A stretch of 64,000 bases of DNA from Campylobacter coli LMG 9860 (GTDB taxonomy: Bacteria > Campylobacterota > Campylobacteria > Campylobacterales > Campylobacteraceae). Both the position numbers and the translations under genes were made by a program. The notes below the pieces were generated by a model. That model was not told the DNA's origin. It ran no database searches and saw only the letters and a program-made list of their open reading frames with translations. Shown piece by piece: positions 1-10,491 of the stretch. The stretch's first letter is position 1; each line of letters starts with the position of its first letter. The stretch lies in contig NZ_AINS01000039.1 of NCBI RefSeq assembly GCF_000254135.1, positions 1 to 64,000 of the forward strand, read 5' to 3'.

Positions 1-119
1 TTAATAAATATTAAATAAAAATATAATTAAAAATAGTATTAAAATTAATATTTTAAAATCAAAATTTATATTACAAAAATATGCTACAATCCAAATTTTA
101 TCTTTTGCAAGGAAGAGCA

Positions 120-896
120 ATGAAAGAAATTCTTATTACCAATGATGATGGTTTTGAAAGTGAGGGACTTAAAAAACTCATTAAAATGTTAAAAAAAGAA
201 TTTAAAGCAAAAATTACCATAGTTGCGCCTGCTACTGAAAAATCAGCTTGTTCACATTCTATAACCCTTACAAAACCCTTGCGTTTTATCAAAGTAGGAA
301 AAAGATTTTACAAGCTTGATGATGGAACCCCTGCAGATTGTGTTTATCTTGCTCTTCATGCGCTTTATAAAACGCGTTTGCCTGATCTTGTGATAAGTGG
401 GATTAATAAAGGTGCAAATGTGGGTGAAGATATCACATATTCAGGTACTTGTGCGGGTGCTATGGAAGCAGTTTTACAAGGAATTCCAGCCATAGCTCTT
501 TCGCAATTTTACAAAAAAAGTGAAAAAGAGCTTGATTTTAAAAATGCTTTAAAAATTACTAAAAAAATCGTTCAAAATATTTTTGATAAAGGCTTTCCTT
601 TAGGAAAAAAAGAATTTTTAAACATTAATTTTCCAGCAAAATCCAATATAAAAGGCATTAAAATTTGTAAAGCAGGTAAGCGAGTGTATAATTTTGAAGC
701 GCATTCAAATATCAATCCACGCGGAGTGGAGTATTATTGGCTAGCAGCAGCAAATTTGGATTTTGAAGATGAGAAAGATAGCGATATAGCTTTATTGAAA
801 AAGGGTTATGTGACTATAACTCCTATAATGCTTGATTTAAGTGCTTATGACAAAATGAAAAAAGTTAAAAAATGGTTAAAGGCAAATAATGAATGA
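120..896 (+). CDS. surE: 5'/3'-nucleotidase SurE
   Basis: Survival protein E family nucleotidase, which dephosphorylates nucleoside monophosphates in the cytoplasm with a divalent metal. The N-terminal motif ITNDDG carries metal ligands D9 and D10, with S42 in KSACSHS and N96 in SGINKGAN completing the site. At 258 residues it has the family length. The frame stays open upstream to 81, but the start at 120 follows a GGAAGAG ribosome binding site and puts the NDD motif where SurE proteins have it. The stop overlaps the next gene by 8 bp, so translation is probably coupled. Confidence 0.95.
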   Translation: MKEILITNDDGFESEGLKKLIKMLKKEFKAKITIVAPATEKSACSHSITLTKPLRFIKVGKRFYKLDDGTPADCVYLALHALYKTRLPDLVISGINKGANVGEDITYSGTCAGAMEAVLQGIPAIALSQFYKKSEKELDFKNALKITKKIVQNIFDKGFPLGKKEFLNINFPAKSNIKGIKICKAGKRVYNFEAHSNINPRGVEYYWLAAANLDFEDEKDSDIALLKKGYVTITPIMLDLSAYDKMKKVKKWLKANNE

Positions 897-1545
897 TAGA
901 TTTACGCGTATAAAATGGCTAGTAAGCGAGGAAAACTTCAATAAAATTTCACAAACCAAGGTGCTCGTATGCGGACTTGGTGGAGTAGGTGGGATGTGTG
1001 TAGACGCACTTTATCGTAGCGGTTTTCAAAATCTTACTTTAATCGATGCGGATAAATTTGAAATCACCAATCAAAACCGCCAAATTCATAGTGAAAATTT
1101 GGGCGAAGAAAAAGCTAAGGTTTTTGCTAGAATTTACAATGCTAAGGGTATAGTAAGTAAAATAGATAATGAATTTTTAGCGAATTTTGATTTAAGTGAA
1201 TTTGATTTAATCATCGATGCAATTGATGATATTCCTGCAAAAGTAGCGCTTGCAAATTTGATCGATTTTAAGCGTCAAATTTTTATCTCTTCTACGGGTG
1301 GGGCTAGAAAGCTTGATCCTACGCGTATAAAAACTACAAGTATATTTAAAACCCACGGAGATGCTTTAGCGAAAAAATTCCGTTATGAACTTAGAAAATC
1401 AGGCTTTAAAGGAAATTTTGATGTGGTATTTTCAGATGAGGAAGCGCATTGTAAAGATCTTGGATCTTTTATGGGTGTGACTGCATCTTTTGGTTTAGCC
1501 CTAGCCAGCTTGGCATTAAGAAAAGTTCTTGCTAAGAAAAACTGA
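889..1545 (+). CDS. tcdA: TcdA/MoeB-ThiF-like E1 enzyme (probable t6A dehydratase)
   Basis: Member of the ThiF/MoeB/HesA ATP-dependent adenylating superfamily. The nucleotide-binding loop VCGLGGVGG lies near residues 27-35, and TNQNRQIHS near residue 60 is the usual ThiF-family follow-on motif. The middle (SSTGGARKLDPTRI) and the C-terminal GVTASFGLALAS resemble TcdA (CsdL), which cyclises threonylcarbamoyladenosine at position 37 of ANN-decoding tRNAs. At 218 residues it is shorter than E. coli TcdA. No cysteine pairs for structural zinc stand out. The substrate assignment is inferred from these local matches; the E1-like fold is secure. Confidence 0.75.
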   Translation: MNDRFTRIKWLVSEENFNKISQTKVLVCGLGGVGGMCVDALYRSGFQNLTLIDADKFEITNQNRQIHSENLGEEKAKVFARIYNAKGIVSKIDNEFLANFDLSEFDLIIDAIDDIPAKVALANLIDFKRQIFISSTGGARKLDPTRIKTTSIFKTHGDALAKKFRYELRKSGFKGNFDVVFSDEEAHCKDLGSFMGVTASFGLALASLALRKVLAKKN

Positions 1546-1987
1546 TATTAAGGATTTAAATGCTTGTTTGTCGCTTTTTGAGCAAAGCGTAAAAACACTT
1601 TGTGCTAAGGATTATACAAAAGATCAAATTTGTGCTTGGATTAAAATTGATAGACAACAATGGGAAGAAAAATTTAAATATGATGAGATCTTTGTCTATG
1701 AAAAAAGAGGAAAAATCGCAAGTTTTATAAGTGTTAAACAAGAGCAGAAATTGCTTGATTTGCTTTTTACTCATCCTGATTTTGTTAGACAAGGTTTAGC
1801 ACAAAATTTACTTGATTTTATTTTAAAAACTTATTTGCATAATGAAATTTACACTTTCGCATCCTTAAGTGCTAAAGATTTTTTCTTAAAAAATGGTTTT
1901 GAACTTATAAGGGAAAACAAGGTTATCAAAGAGGGACAAAATTTAAAAAAATTTTTAATGAAAAAAGATGTGGTTTATAAAAACTAG
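1529..1987 (+). CDS. GNAT family N-acetyltransferase
   Basis: Small acetyltransferase of the GNAT fold (152 residues). The acetyl-CoA loop appears as VRQGLAQNLLDFI near residues 90-102, the QxxGxA core of motif A, followed by a C-terminal SAKDFFLKNGFEL segment typical of the last GNAT strands. The substrate cannot be inferred. The start is a TTG that overlaps the preceding gene by 17 bp; no in-frame ATG would preserve the N-terminal helix. It ends in a convergent gap with panD that contains a strong hairpin. Confidence 0.8.
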   Translation: MLRKTDIKDLNACLSLFEQSVKTLCAKDYTKDQICAWIKIDRQQWEEKFKYDEIFVYEKRGKIASFISVKQEQKLLDLLFTHPDFVRQGLAQNLLDFILKTYLHNEIYTFASLSAKDFFLKNGFELIRENKVIKEGQNLKKFLMKKDVVYKN

Positions 1988-1991
1988 AAGT

Positions 1992-2071
1992 TAAGATAAG
2001 CAAAAATAATGGATTAAAAGATATAAAAATCATTTTTTACTTATCTTAGATAAATGAATTTATCTAAGATA
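1992..2071. terminator. Convergent-gap hairpin with competing arms
   Basis: Between the acetyltransferase and panD, 2042-2055 and 2058-2071 form a perfect 14-bp inverted repeat (TATCTTAGATAAAT and its complement) with a 2-base loop. A third element, TAAGATAAG at 1992-2000, is complementary to 2040-2048 and so competes for the same central arm. Neither strand has a clean T run after the 14-bp stem, so this is not a textbook intrinsic terminator, although its position between convergent genes suggests transcription stop or transcript-end protection. Confidence 0.5.
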
Positions 2072-2097
2072 GAAAAAATTACAAAAATAGCTAGATG

Positions 2098-4158
<2,061 letters not shown>

Positions 4159-4314
4159 TTTGCATACCTCAATTTTTAGCTATAAAATAATAAGCAAAAA
4201 ACTAGCATATAATTTTTCATAAATAGTAAATGAATGATAAAGTAAGTTATATTTAATCGATGGATTGCTTTAATGGTCACAATTTTAGAAAATTTCAGTT
4301 CATGTTAAAGGATA

Positions 4315-4337
4315 TTTAAAGAAAATAAAGCTTTAAA
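4315..4337 (+). promoter_or_regulatory. Upstream control region of the OXA beta-lactamase
   Basis: The sequence holds the inverted pair TTTAAAG (4315-4321) and CTTTAAA (4331-4337) about 40-60 bases before the ATG at 4378. By my count, position -57 from the A of the start codon is G4321. A G-to-T change reported at that point in Campylobacter raises blaOXA-61 expression, so the G here suggests the low-expression promoter form. That literature match is from memory. Confidence 0.45.
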
Positions 4338-4377
4338 AAGTATTTTGTTTAAAATTATTTAAATAGAAAGATATTTT

Positions 4378-5151
4378 ATGAAAAAAATAACTTTATTTTT
4401 ACTTTTCTTAAATTTAGTGTTTGGGCAAGATAAGATATTAAATAATTGGTTTAAAGAGTATAATACAAGCGGCACTTTTGTTTTTTATGATGGAAAAACT
4501 TGGGCGAGTAACGACTTTTCAAGGGCTATGGAGACTTTCTCTCCCGCTTCCACTTTTAAAATTTTTAATGCTCTAATTGCACTTGATAGTGGTGTGATAA
4601 AAACTAAAAAAGAAATTTTTTATCACTATAGAGGTGAAAAAGTATTTTTATCTTCTTGGGCGCAAGATATGAATTTAAGTTCAGCTATAAAATATTCTAA
4701 TGTTCTTGCTTTTAAAGAAGTGGCAAGAAGAATTGGTATCAAAACTATGCAAGAATATTTAAACAAGCTTCATTATGGTAATGCTAAAATTTCCAAGATC
4801 GATACTTTTTGGCTTGACAACTCACTAAAAATAAGCGCTAAAGAACAAGCAATTTTGCTTTTTAGACTTTCACAAAATAGCTTACCTTTTTCTCAAGAAG
4901 CAATGAATAGTGTTAAGGAAATGATTTATTTAAAAAATATGGAAAATTTAGAGCTTTTTGGAAAAACAGGTTTTAATGATGAGCAAAAAATTGCTTGGAT
5001 TGTAGGTTTTGTGTATTTAAAAGATGAAAATAAATATAAGGCTTTCGCGCTAAATTTAGATATTGATAAATTTGAAGATTTATATAAAAGAGAAAAAATT
5101 TTAGAAAAATATTTAGATGAACTTGTAAAAAAAGTTAAAAATGATGGCTAG
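4378..5151 (+). CDS. blaOXA: Class D beta-lactamase, OXA-61 family
   Basis: Periplasmic serine beta-lactamase. The N-terminal 16 residues are hydrophobic and end in VFG-Q, a signal peptide. The class D active-site motifs are all present: S58-T-F-K61, S107-N-V109, Y133-G-N135 and K196-T-G198, with the WIVG motif after it. At 257 residues it looks very like OXA-61 of C. jejuni and C. coli. It is a single-gene unit flanked by the divergent panB and convergent modC, the chromosomal location typical for the genus, so it is not a recent mobile insertion. Expression probably depends on the upstream promoter variant described separately. Confidence 0.95.
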   Translation: MKKITLFLLFLNLVFGQDKILNNWFKEYNTSGTFVFYDGKTWASNDFSRAMETFSPASTFKIFNALIALDSGVIKTKKEIFYHYRGEKVFLSSWAQDMNLSSAIKYSNVLAFKEVARRIGIKTMQEYLNKLHYGNAKISKIDTFWLDNSLKISAKEQAILLFRLSQNSLPFSQEAMNSVKEMIYLKNMENLELFGKTGFNDEQKIAWIVGFVYLKDENKYKAFALNLDIDKFEDLYKREKILEKYLDELVKKVKNDG

Positions 5152-5235
5152 TGAGTATTTCGTAAAATGCAAAAATACTTAATTGTATGATTTGCGTACA
5201 CTTAAAGTACTCATTAAAAAATTAAATTTTTGCTC

Positions 5236-6120
5236 TTATTTATCAAGTTTTCCTACGATGATAGGGTTAAAGGCTTTTATGGATAGCAAAAGCGTATCGC
5301 CGATTTTTACATCTTGATAAGCTTTTAGAAATTCCTCTTCACTAAGAGTGATTTTAATAATATCTTGATTTAAAAGCAAGGTTAAAACCACTAAAATATC
5401 ACTTTTTTTAATTTCTAGCAAAGTTGCACTTAAGCGTAATTTCGCACTTAAATTTGATGAGGTAAAAAATTCATTTGTTCTTGCATCTTTGATGATTTTT
5501 CCATCACTAAGCTCTAAAATTCTATGGCTCAATTTGTAAATTTCAGCCAAATCGTGACTTACTAATAAAGTCGTGATTTTAAAATGTTGTAAAATTTTCA
5601 CAAGCTCATCTTGTAAAAAAGATCGCATTTTAAAGTCCAATGCACTCAAAGGCTCATCTAAAAGTAAAATTTGTGGCTCTCTTGCTAAAGCCCTTGCTAA
5701 AGCCACTCTTTGTGCTTGTCCGCCACTTAAATTTTTGGGATAAATTTTGGCTAAATTTTCCAAATTCATTAAGCTTAAAAGCTCTTCTGCTTTTTGTTTT
5801 GAAGTCGCAGCATAAGAAATGTTTTCTTTTACGCTCATATTTGGAAAAAGAGCGTAATCTTGAAAAACAAAGCCGATTTTTCTTTTTTGTATGGCTAAAT
5901 TGACATTTTTTTGGGTATCAAACCAAAGCTCATCTCCTACTTCTATGCGTCCAAATTCAGGTTTTATAAGTCCTGCAATGATTTTAAGTAGAGTTGTTTT
6001 TCCCGCACCGCTTTCCCCAAAAATAGCAGTGATTTCATTTGCTTTTAAGCAAGTGTTTAATTCTAGTTGCTTCTTGCCTTTTGCTGTGTTGATGGGAAGT
6101 TTTATATCGATTTTTATCAT
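5236..6120 (-). CDS. modC: Molybdate ABC transporter ATP-binding protein
   Basis: Cytoplasmic ATPase of the molybdate importer. Walker A GESGAGKTT lies at residues 35-43, the ABC signature LSGGQAQRVALARALA near 130, Walker B ILLLDEP near 151, and the switch histidine in LLVSHD near 185. The last 65 residues form a short TOBE-like extension, typical of ModC, that may sense oxyanion. It is last in the modA, TOBE protein, modB, modC operon, 9 bp after modB. Confidence 0.93.
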   Translation of the reverse strand: MIKIDIKLPINTAKGKKQLELNTCLKANEITAIFGESGAGKTTLLKIIAGLIKPEFGRIEVGDELWFDTQKNVNLAIQKRKIGFVFQDYALFPNMSVKENISYAATSKQKAEELLSLMNLENLAKIYPKNLSGGQAQRVALARALAREPQILLLDEPLSALDFKMRSFLQDELVKILQHFKITTLLVSHDLAEIYKLSHRILELSDGKIIKDARTNEFFTSSNLSAKLRLSATLLEIKKSDILVVLTLLLNQDIIKITLSEEEFLKAYQDVKIGDTLLLSIKAFNPIIVGKLDK

Positions 6121-6129
6121 AAAAGTGGC

Positions 6130-6798
6130 CTATAGAGCGATTTTTTTATTTACAAAATAAAGACTTAAGAGTATGGTAAAAGAAATCGCAAATAAAGTAA
6201 AAGCGTATTGATGTGCTAAAGTATAGTTTAAAACTTCAAGCTCATCATAAATAGCAATACTTGCGACCAAAGTTTCACCTTTTTTATGTCCACCTATCAT
6301 CATCACCACTCCAAATTCACCGATAGTGTGTGCAAAACTCATCGCACAAGCGCTAAAAATCCCTACTTTAGAATTGGGCAAAATTACTCTAAAAAGTGTG
6401 TAAATTTTACCCTTTCCTAGAGTATAAGAAGCATCAAGTAGGTTTTGATTGATCGATGAAAAAGCGCTTTGTAAAGGATTTACCATAAAGGGTAGGGAAA
6501 AAATCAAAGAAGCAAATACCAAACCTTCAAAGCTAAAAACCAAAGAAAGGTTAAAATATTCTTTTAAAAATTGTCCTAAAAAGCTGTTTTGTGAAAAGCT
6601 TATGAGCAAATAAAAACCCAAAACACTTGGAGGCAAAACCAAGGGCAAAGCTACAAAGGTTTGCACCAAGCTTTTAAAAGGAAATTTCACAAAGCTTAAA
6701 AGATAGGCTAAAAATACTCCGATGAAAAAGAGCATAAAGGTGGTGATAAATGCAAGTTTAAAGGTAAGATAAAGGGTTTGTAAAAAATCATTATCCAT
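6130..6798 (-). CDS. modB: Molybdate ABC transporter permease
   Basis: Inner-membrane permease of the molybdate importer, 222 residues with about five hydrophobic segments. The EAA loop that docks on ModC appears as LDASYTLGKGKIYTLFRVILPNS near residues 141-161, and the ALPLVLPPSVLGFYLL segment near 50-65 is characteristic of ModB. It overlaps the upstream TOBE gene by 8 bp. The pair with modC and the ModA-like binding protein makes the substrate assignment firm. Confidence 0.93.
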   Translation of the reverse strand: MDNDFLQTLYLTFKLAFITTFMLFFIGVFLAYLLSFVKFPFKSLVQTFVALPLVLPPSVLGFYLLISFSQNSFLGQFLKEYFNLSLVFSFEGLVFASLIFSLPFMVNPLQSAFSSINQNLLDASYTLGKGKIYTLFRVILPNSKVGIFSACAMSFAHTIGEFGVVMMIGGHKKGETLVASIAIYDELEVLNYTLAHQYAFTLFAISFTILLSLYFVNKKIAL

Positions 6799-7192
6799 AA
6801 ACAGCCTTTAAAATGATATCATTTTCCTTGACAAAGCAAAGCCATTCTTGTCCTTCTTCAAGTTTGAGCTCTAAGGCTTTTTCTTTGGTGATAATGCTAG
6901 AAATTTCATCACCCTCAAAATCAAAAAAGATATGATATAGAATTTTGCCTTTTTTGATACTTTTAATCCTTGCTAGAAATGAATTTTCCACACTTAAAAT
7001 AGAATGGGGTAAAGTAAAGCCAAGTTCGTGTTCTTTGAAAAGTACTTGAATTTTTGTACCTATTTTAAGATCTTGCAAAGAATGAAGATCAAGCATTAAA
7101 ACTTTAAAAATTTGCTCTTTAATACTGATCTTAACGATGACAATCTCACCCTCATTTAAAAGCTCTATAATCTTACCATTTAAGATATTCAA
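6791..7192 (-). CDS. Molybdenum-pterin/TOBE-domain binding protein
   Basis: A 133-residue cytoplasmic protein without membrane segments that looks like two tandem TOBE/Mop repeats: a first half around GEIVIVKISIKEQIF and a second around SFLARIKSIKKGKILYHIFFDFEGDEISSIITKEKALEL. Proteins of this type bind molybdate or tungstate and may store it or relay it to cofactor synthesis. It sits inside the mod operon, overlapping both modA (4 bp) and modB (8 bp). The substrate is inferred from operon position and the Mop-like half. Confidence 0.75.
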   Translation of the reverse strand: MNILNGKIIELLNEGEIVIVKISIKEQIFKVLMLDLHSLQDLKIGTKIQVLFKEHELGFTLPHSILSVENSFLARIKSIKKGKILYHIFFDFEGDEISSIITKEKALELKLEEGQEWLCFVKENDIILKAVYG

Positions 7193-7938
7193 GGTGTGTC
7201 AAATCCGTATTTTTTAAAGATTTCTTTTACTTTTTGCGAACTGATAAAATCGCTAAATTCAAAGGCTAATTTTTTATCTTTAGCGTATTTTGTGATGACA
7301 TAGCTTTGTTTTAAAGGAGTGAAGTATTTTTGATCAATTAAAATAGCTTTGCCTTTAGGATGATTGATAGAAGATACTAGAGAATAAGCCACAATACCCA
7401 AATCTGCATTATTGCTATCGACATGTAAAACAGGCACGGAGATATTTTCACCTAAAACAATTTTATCTTCAAAGAGTTTGTCTAAATTTAAATTTTCAAG
7501 CACTTCTTTAGCAGCTACTCCATAAGGAGCAACCTTTGGATTTGCAAGGCTTAGGTGATGAATTTTATTTGCTTTATCTTTTAGCTTTTCTATCCCACCT
7601 TCAAGTAAGCTTTCATCTAAGCTATATAGGGCTAAGATACCTAAAACATAAACTTTTGGTTTATCTAAAGCGTTTTGATCCTCATAAATTGCTTGCGCGT
7701 ATTTTGTATCGGCTGAAAAAAATAGATCAAATTCCCGCCCTTGTTTCAAAAGTTGATAATACTTTCCTGAAGCGCCAAAAACAAGATCTATATTGTCATT
7801 AGGGTGTGATTTTAAAAATTCATTTTTGACCTCTTCCATAGCTTTTGAAGCCGAAGAAGCTACGAAAACACTTAAATTTTGTGCATTTAAATTTAAAGAT
7901 AAAAACAACACTATAAAACATAACACGAGCTTTTTCAT
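7189..7938 (-). CDS. modA: Molybdate-binding periplasmic protein
   Basis: Substrate-binding component of the molybdate ABC importer. A signal peptide (MKKLVLCFIVLFLSLNLNAQ) precedes the mature LSVFVASSASKAMEEV start, in which SSASKAM is the oxyanion-binding loop of ModA. GASGKYYQLLKQG near residue 56 and NADLGIVAYSLV near 177 are further family motifs. The length of 249 residues fits. It is the first gene of the mod operon, with a TATAAT box 36 bases ahead of the start. Confidence 0.93.
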   Translation of the reverse strand: MKKLVLCFIVLFLSLNLNAQNLSVFVASSASKAMEEVKNEFLKSHPNDNIDLVFGASGKYYQLLKQGREFDLFFSADTKYAQAIYEDQNALDKPKVYVLGILALYSLDESLLEGGIEKLKDKANKIHHLSLANPKVAPYGVAAKEVLENLNLDKLFEDKIVLGENISVPVLHVDSNNADLGIVAYSLVSSINHPKGKAILIDQKYFTPLKQSYVITKYAKDKKLAFEFSDFISSQKVKEIFKKYGFDTP

Positions 7939-7973
7939 TGCACTTTCCTTTGTCGATAATCTTGATTTTTTGT

Positions 7974-7979
7974 ATTATA
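7974..7979 (-). promoter_or_regulatory. Probable -10 box of the mod operon
   Basis: On the minus strand this reads TATAAT, 35 bases ahead of the modA start codon, inside a near-palindromic GTTATAATAC. It lies in the 53-bp gap between the end of the BioC-like gene and modA. The overlap with a near-palindrome would suit repression by a ModE-type regulator, but I cannot confirm that site. Confidence 0.5.
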
Positions 7980-7991
7980 ACATAAGAAATT

Positions 7992-8678
7992 TTATTTTGT
8001 ATCTTTTTTGCATAAAATAAAAATAGGATGATAAGTGAGTTTATTTTGAAATTTTTCTTCAAATTCTTTTAAGAATTGCTTGTTTAAGCGATAAAATCCC
8101 AAAGAATTTACTCCGCTTAATTTTAAATGTCTAAAAACTTCTAAAGCGTTTTGAAATTCCAAATTTACAATTTCTTCTGTGATTTTAATATCGGAAAAAT
8201 AGGGTTTGAAAATTTGTTCAAGTTCTTTTGTGCTAAAATATTTTAAACCCAAGCTTGTGCTTTGTTTGATCTCTTTTAAATTCATTTCTCCAAAAGTAGA
8301 AAGAAGTAAAATTCCTTTTTTATTTAGCATATTTGCTAGCGTGGGCAAAACCTGCTTTAAATCAAGCCATTGCAAACTTGCATTAGAAGTGATAAGATCA
8401 AATTTTTGCTTGCTTAAATTCTGTGTAGCTAGGGTATTCATATCAAAAATTTCTACATTAAGATTATCAGGATAATCCAAAATATCATTTTTTAAATATT
8501 CATCAAAAGTGATAATTTTTGAAAGTTTGTCGCTAAATTCGCCCCTGCCACAACCAAATTCAAACACTTTTTTAAAATGCGAAATTTCTAAATTTTTTAA
8601 AATTTCACAAAGTTTTAAGCCCATTAAATCTTGCACTTTTGCGTGTTTTTGATAATCTTTTGCTTTTAAAAAATTCAA
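7992..8678 (-). CDS. bioC: BioC-like malonyl-ACP O-methyltransferase
   Basis: SAM-dependent class I methyltransferase of 228 residues. Motif I is VFEFGCGRGEFSD near residues 38-50, and motif post-I/II follows as FDLITSNASLQWL near 94-106; the NASLQW string is typical of BioC. BioC methylates malonyl-ACP so that the fatty acid synthase can build the pimeloyl chain. Its place next to a BioG-like esterase and bioF supports this. It overlaps the esterase gene by 4 bp. Confidence 0.8.
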   Translation of the reverse strand: MNFLKAKDYQKHAKVQDLMGLKLCEILKNLEISHFKKVFEFGCGRGEFSDKLSKIITFDEYLKNDILDYPDNLNVEIFDMNTLATQNLSKQKFDLITSNASLQWLDLKQVLPTLANMLNKKGILLLSTFGEMNLKEIKQSTSLGLKYFSTKELEQIFKPYFSDIKITEEIVNLEFQNALEVFRHLKLSGVNSLGFYRLNKQFLKEFEEKFQNKLTYHPIFILCKKDTK

Positions 8679-9286
8679 ATTTCATCCCAAGTTTTAAAAT
8701 GAAAAAAAGCAAAATGCGGCTCATCTAAAAAAATAAGCTTTGAAAAAGTATTTTTTAAAGCATTTTGAGGAAAAATTTCATCATGATTGCTTGAGTAAAT
8801 TTTATCCCAAATAAAGCTTTCATTACGCTCTTTTAAGGCAAATTCGAAAAGTTTTTCAAGCTCGGTTTTTAAATCTTTTTCATCTTTAAAGATAAAATCT
8901 TTTGCTTCATTTTCGCGCTCTTTAAATAAAGATTTTTTAAAAGCTGTAAGATCAAATTTTTTAATTTGCTTAGCAAAAATTGCAGGATGAATTCCTTTTA
9001 ATTTATCTATACCAAAAGGAGTACCATTGATAGCTATTTTTTGCGAAAACTCTATATTTTTTAAAACTCTACTTGCCACGCAAACTCCCATAGAAAAAGC
9101 TATGAGAGTGATTTTAGAAAAAGAGTTTAAATCAAATTTAAAGTCTAAATTTTCATAATCATAAACCAAAACTACATTTTTATCGCTTTTTAAATGTGCA
9201 AAATGACTAGGATGTGAAGCAAAACCACCAAATACCAAGATAAGTTCTTGTGAGTTTTGATTTTGAATTAAATTGCTTATTTTCAT
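8675..9286 (-). CDS. bioG: BioG-type pimeloyl-ACP methyl ester esterase
   Basis: Alpha/beta hydrolase of 203 residues. It begins with the BioG-like GGFASHPSHF near residues 20-29, has the nucleophile S65 in LIAFSMGVCVAS, and ends with a histidine in LDEPHFAFFHF suitable for the triad. BioG removes the methyl group added by BioC, releasing pimeloyl-ACP for BioF. It is sandwiched between bioF and bioC with 4-bp overlaps on each side, which makes the pathway role likely. Confidence 0.8.
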   Translation of the reverse strand: MKISNLIQNQNSQELILVFGGFASHPSHFAHLKSDKNVVLVYDYENLDFKFDLNSFSKITLIAFSMGVCVASRVLKNIEFSQKIAINGTPFGIDKLKGIHPAIFAKQIKKFDLTAFKKSLFKERENEAKDFIFKDEKDLKTELEKLFEFALKERNESFIWDKIYSSNHDEIFPQNALKNTFSKLIFLDEPHFAFFHFKTWDEI

Positions 9287-10425
9287 AAAAGTTCTACCAC
9301 TTTCTTTAAGTCTTCTTTGCTAAGTCCTGCATGCAAAGAAAAACGAATTCTAGCTGTATTTTTAGGCACAGTAGGTTCTTTTATAGCGGGTGCAAAAATG
9401 CCATTTACTTCAAGTTTTTTTGCTAATTCTATAGCCTTTTGATTTTCTCCTAAAACCAAGGAGATGATGTAAGCATCGCCTAAAATTTGATGACTTTTTT
9501 CTATGAGTTGATTTTTAAAAAAATTGCCTATGATTTGTAGTTTTTCTCTTTTTTCTTTTAGTTCGCTCATTTTTTCAAAAATAAATTTTGTCCAAGCTAT
9601 ATTGATAGGAGGCAATGCTGTAGAATAAATAAAAGCTCTAGCCTTGTTGATAAAAAAGCTTTTATAAAGATTATTACAAATCATACAAGCACCCATAGAA
9701 GCAAGAGCCTTGCCAAAGGTAAAAACTATAAAATCAACCTTTTCTTCCAAATTTAAAGCTTTAACAAGTCCCAAGCCCTCCTCATCAAAGCAACCCACGC
9801 TGTGTGCTTCATCGATATAAAGTTTGATTTTAGGGTATTTTTCTTTAAAGGCGATGAGTGTATTAAAATCAGAAAAATCACCATCCATGCTAAATAACGC
9901 TTCGCTTAAAATGATGATATTTTCATAATGATCATAATGTTTTTGAATTAAATTTTCTAAATGATTCATATCGTTATGATAAAAGCGAAAAAATTTTGCT
10001 CCGCCAAGTTTTAGTCCATCAATCATACTTGCATGGATGAATTTATCTGCTAAAAAAAGTGTGTTTGGAATGCTTGCAAGTGCAGCTATACAAGAGATAT
10101 TAAGATGATAACCGCTGTTAAAATGTAAAATTTCTTTTTCTTTAAATTTGGATTTTAAAAAGCTTTCTAATTCTTCATAAATTGTAAAATTTCCACTCAA
10201 GCTTCTTGAACTTGAACTTGAAAAAAATAAGTCTTGTTCTTTGATATTATCTAAAAATTCATCTTTTAAAGATTTGCAAAAGCTTAAATTTAAATAATCA
10301 TTCCCCGCTAAATTTAAAAGCTTTTTACCCTCTTTAAAAACAAAATTTCCTTCATGTTTAAGGCTTGTAAGTTTTCTAAGATTATGGTTTTTTTCAAGGG
10401 TTTCTAAGATATTTTTAAGGCTCAT
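9283..10425 (-). CDS. bioF: 8-amino-7-oxononanoate synthase
   Basis: PLP-dependent alpha-oxoamine synthase condensing pimeloyl-ACP with alanine. The DEAHSVG motif near residues 205-211 contacts the cofactor, and K239 in FTFGKALASMG is the Schiff-base lysine. HFNSGYHLN near 101-109 is the glycine-rich substrate region. At 380 residues it has family length. It starts the bioF-bioG-bioC operon and diverges from bioA across 66 bp. Confidence 0.94.
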   Translation of the reverse strand: MSLKNILETLEKNHNLRKLTSLKHEGNFVFKEGKKLLNLAGNDYLNLSFCKSLKDEFLDNIKEQDLFFSSSSSRSLSGNFTIYEELESFLKSKFKEKEILHFNSGYHLNISCIAALASIPNTLFLADKFIHASMIDGLKLGGAKFFRFYHNDMNHLENLIQKHYDHYENIIILSEALFSMDGDFSDFNTLIAFKEKYPKIKLYIDEAHSVGCFDEEGLGLVKALNLEEKVDFIVFTFGKALASMGACMICNNLYKSFFINKARAFIYSTALPPINIAWTKFIFEKMSELKEKREKLQIIGNFFKNQLIEKSHQILGDAYIISLVLGENQKAIELAKKLEVNGIFAPAIKEPTVPKNTARIRFSLHAGLSKEDLKKVVELL

Positions 10426-10491
10426 TTTTTTCCTAAAATTCAGAAATTTAAAGTATTATTTTGCCAAAATATTTTTAAAAAAGAAGTTATA

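Noticed and set aside
5153-5180. Weak inverted pair AGTATTT/AAATACT after the beta-lactamase gene.
   Set aside because: Only 7 AT-rich base pairs with a long loop and no clear T run; too weak to call as a terminator.
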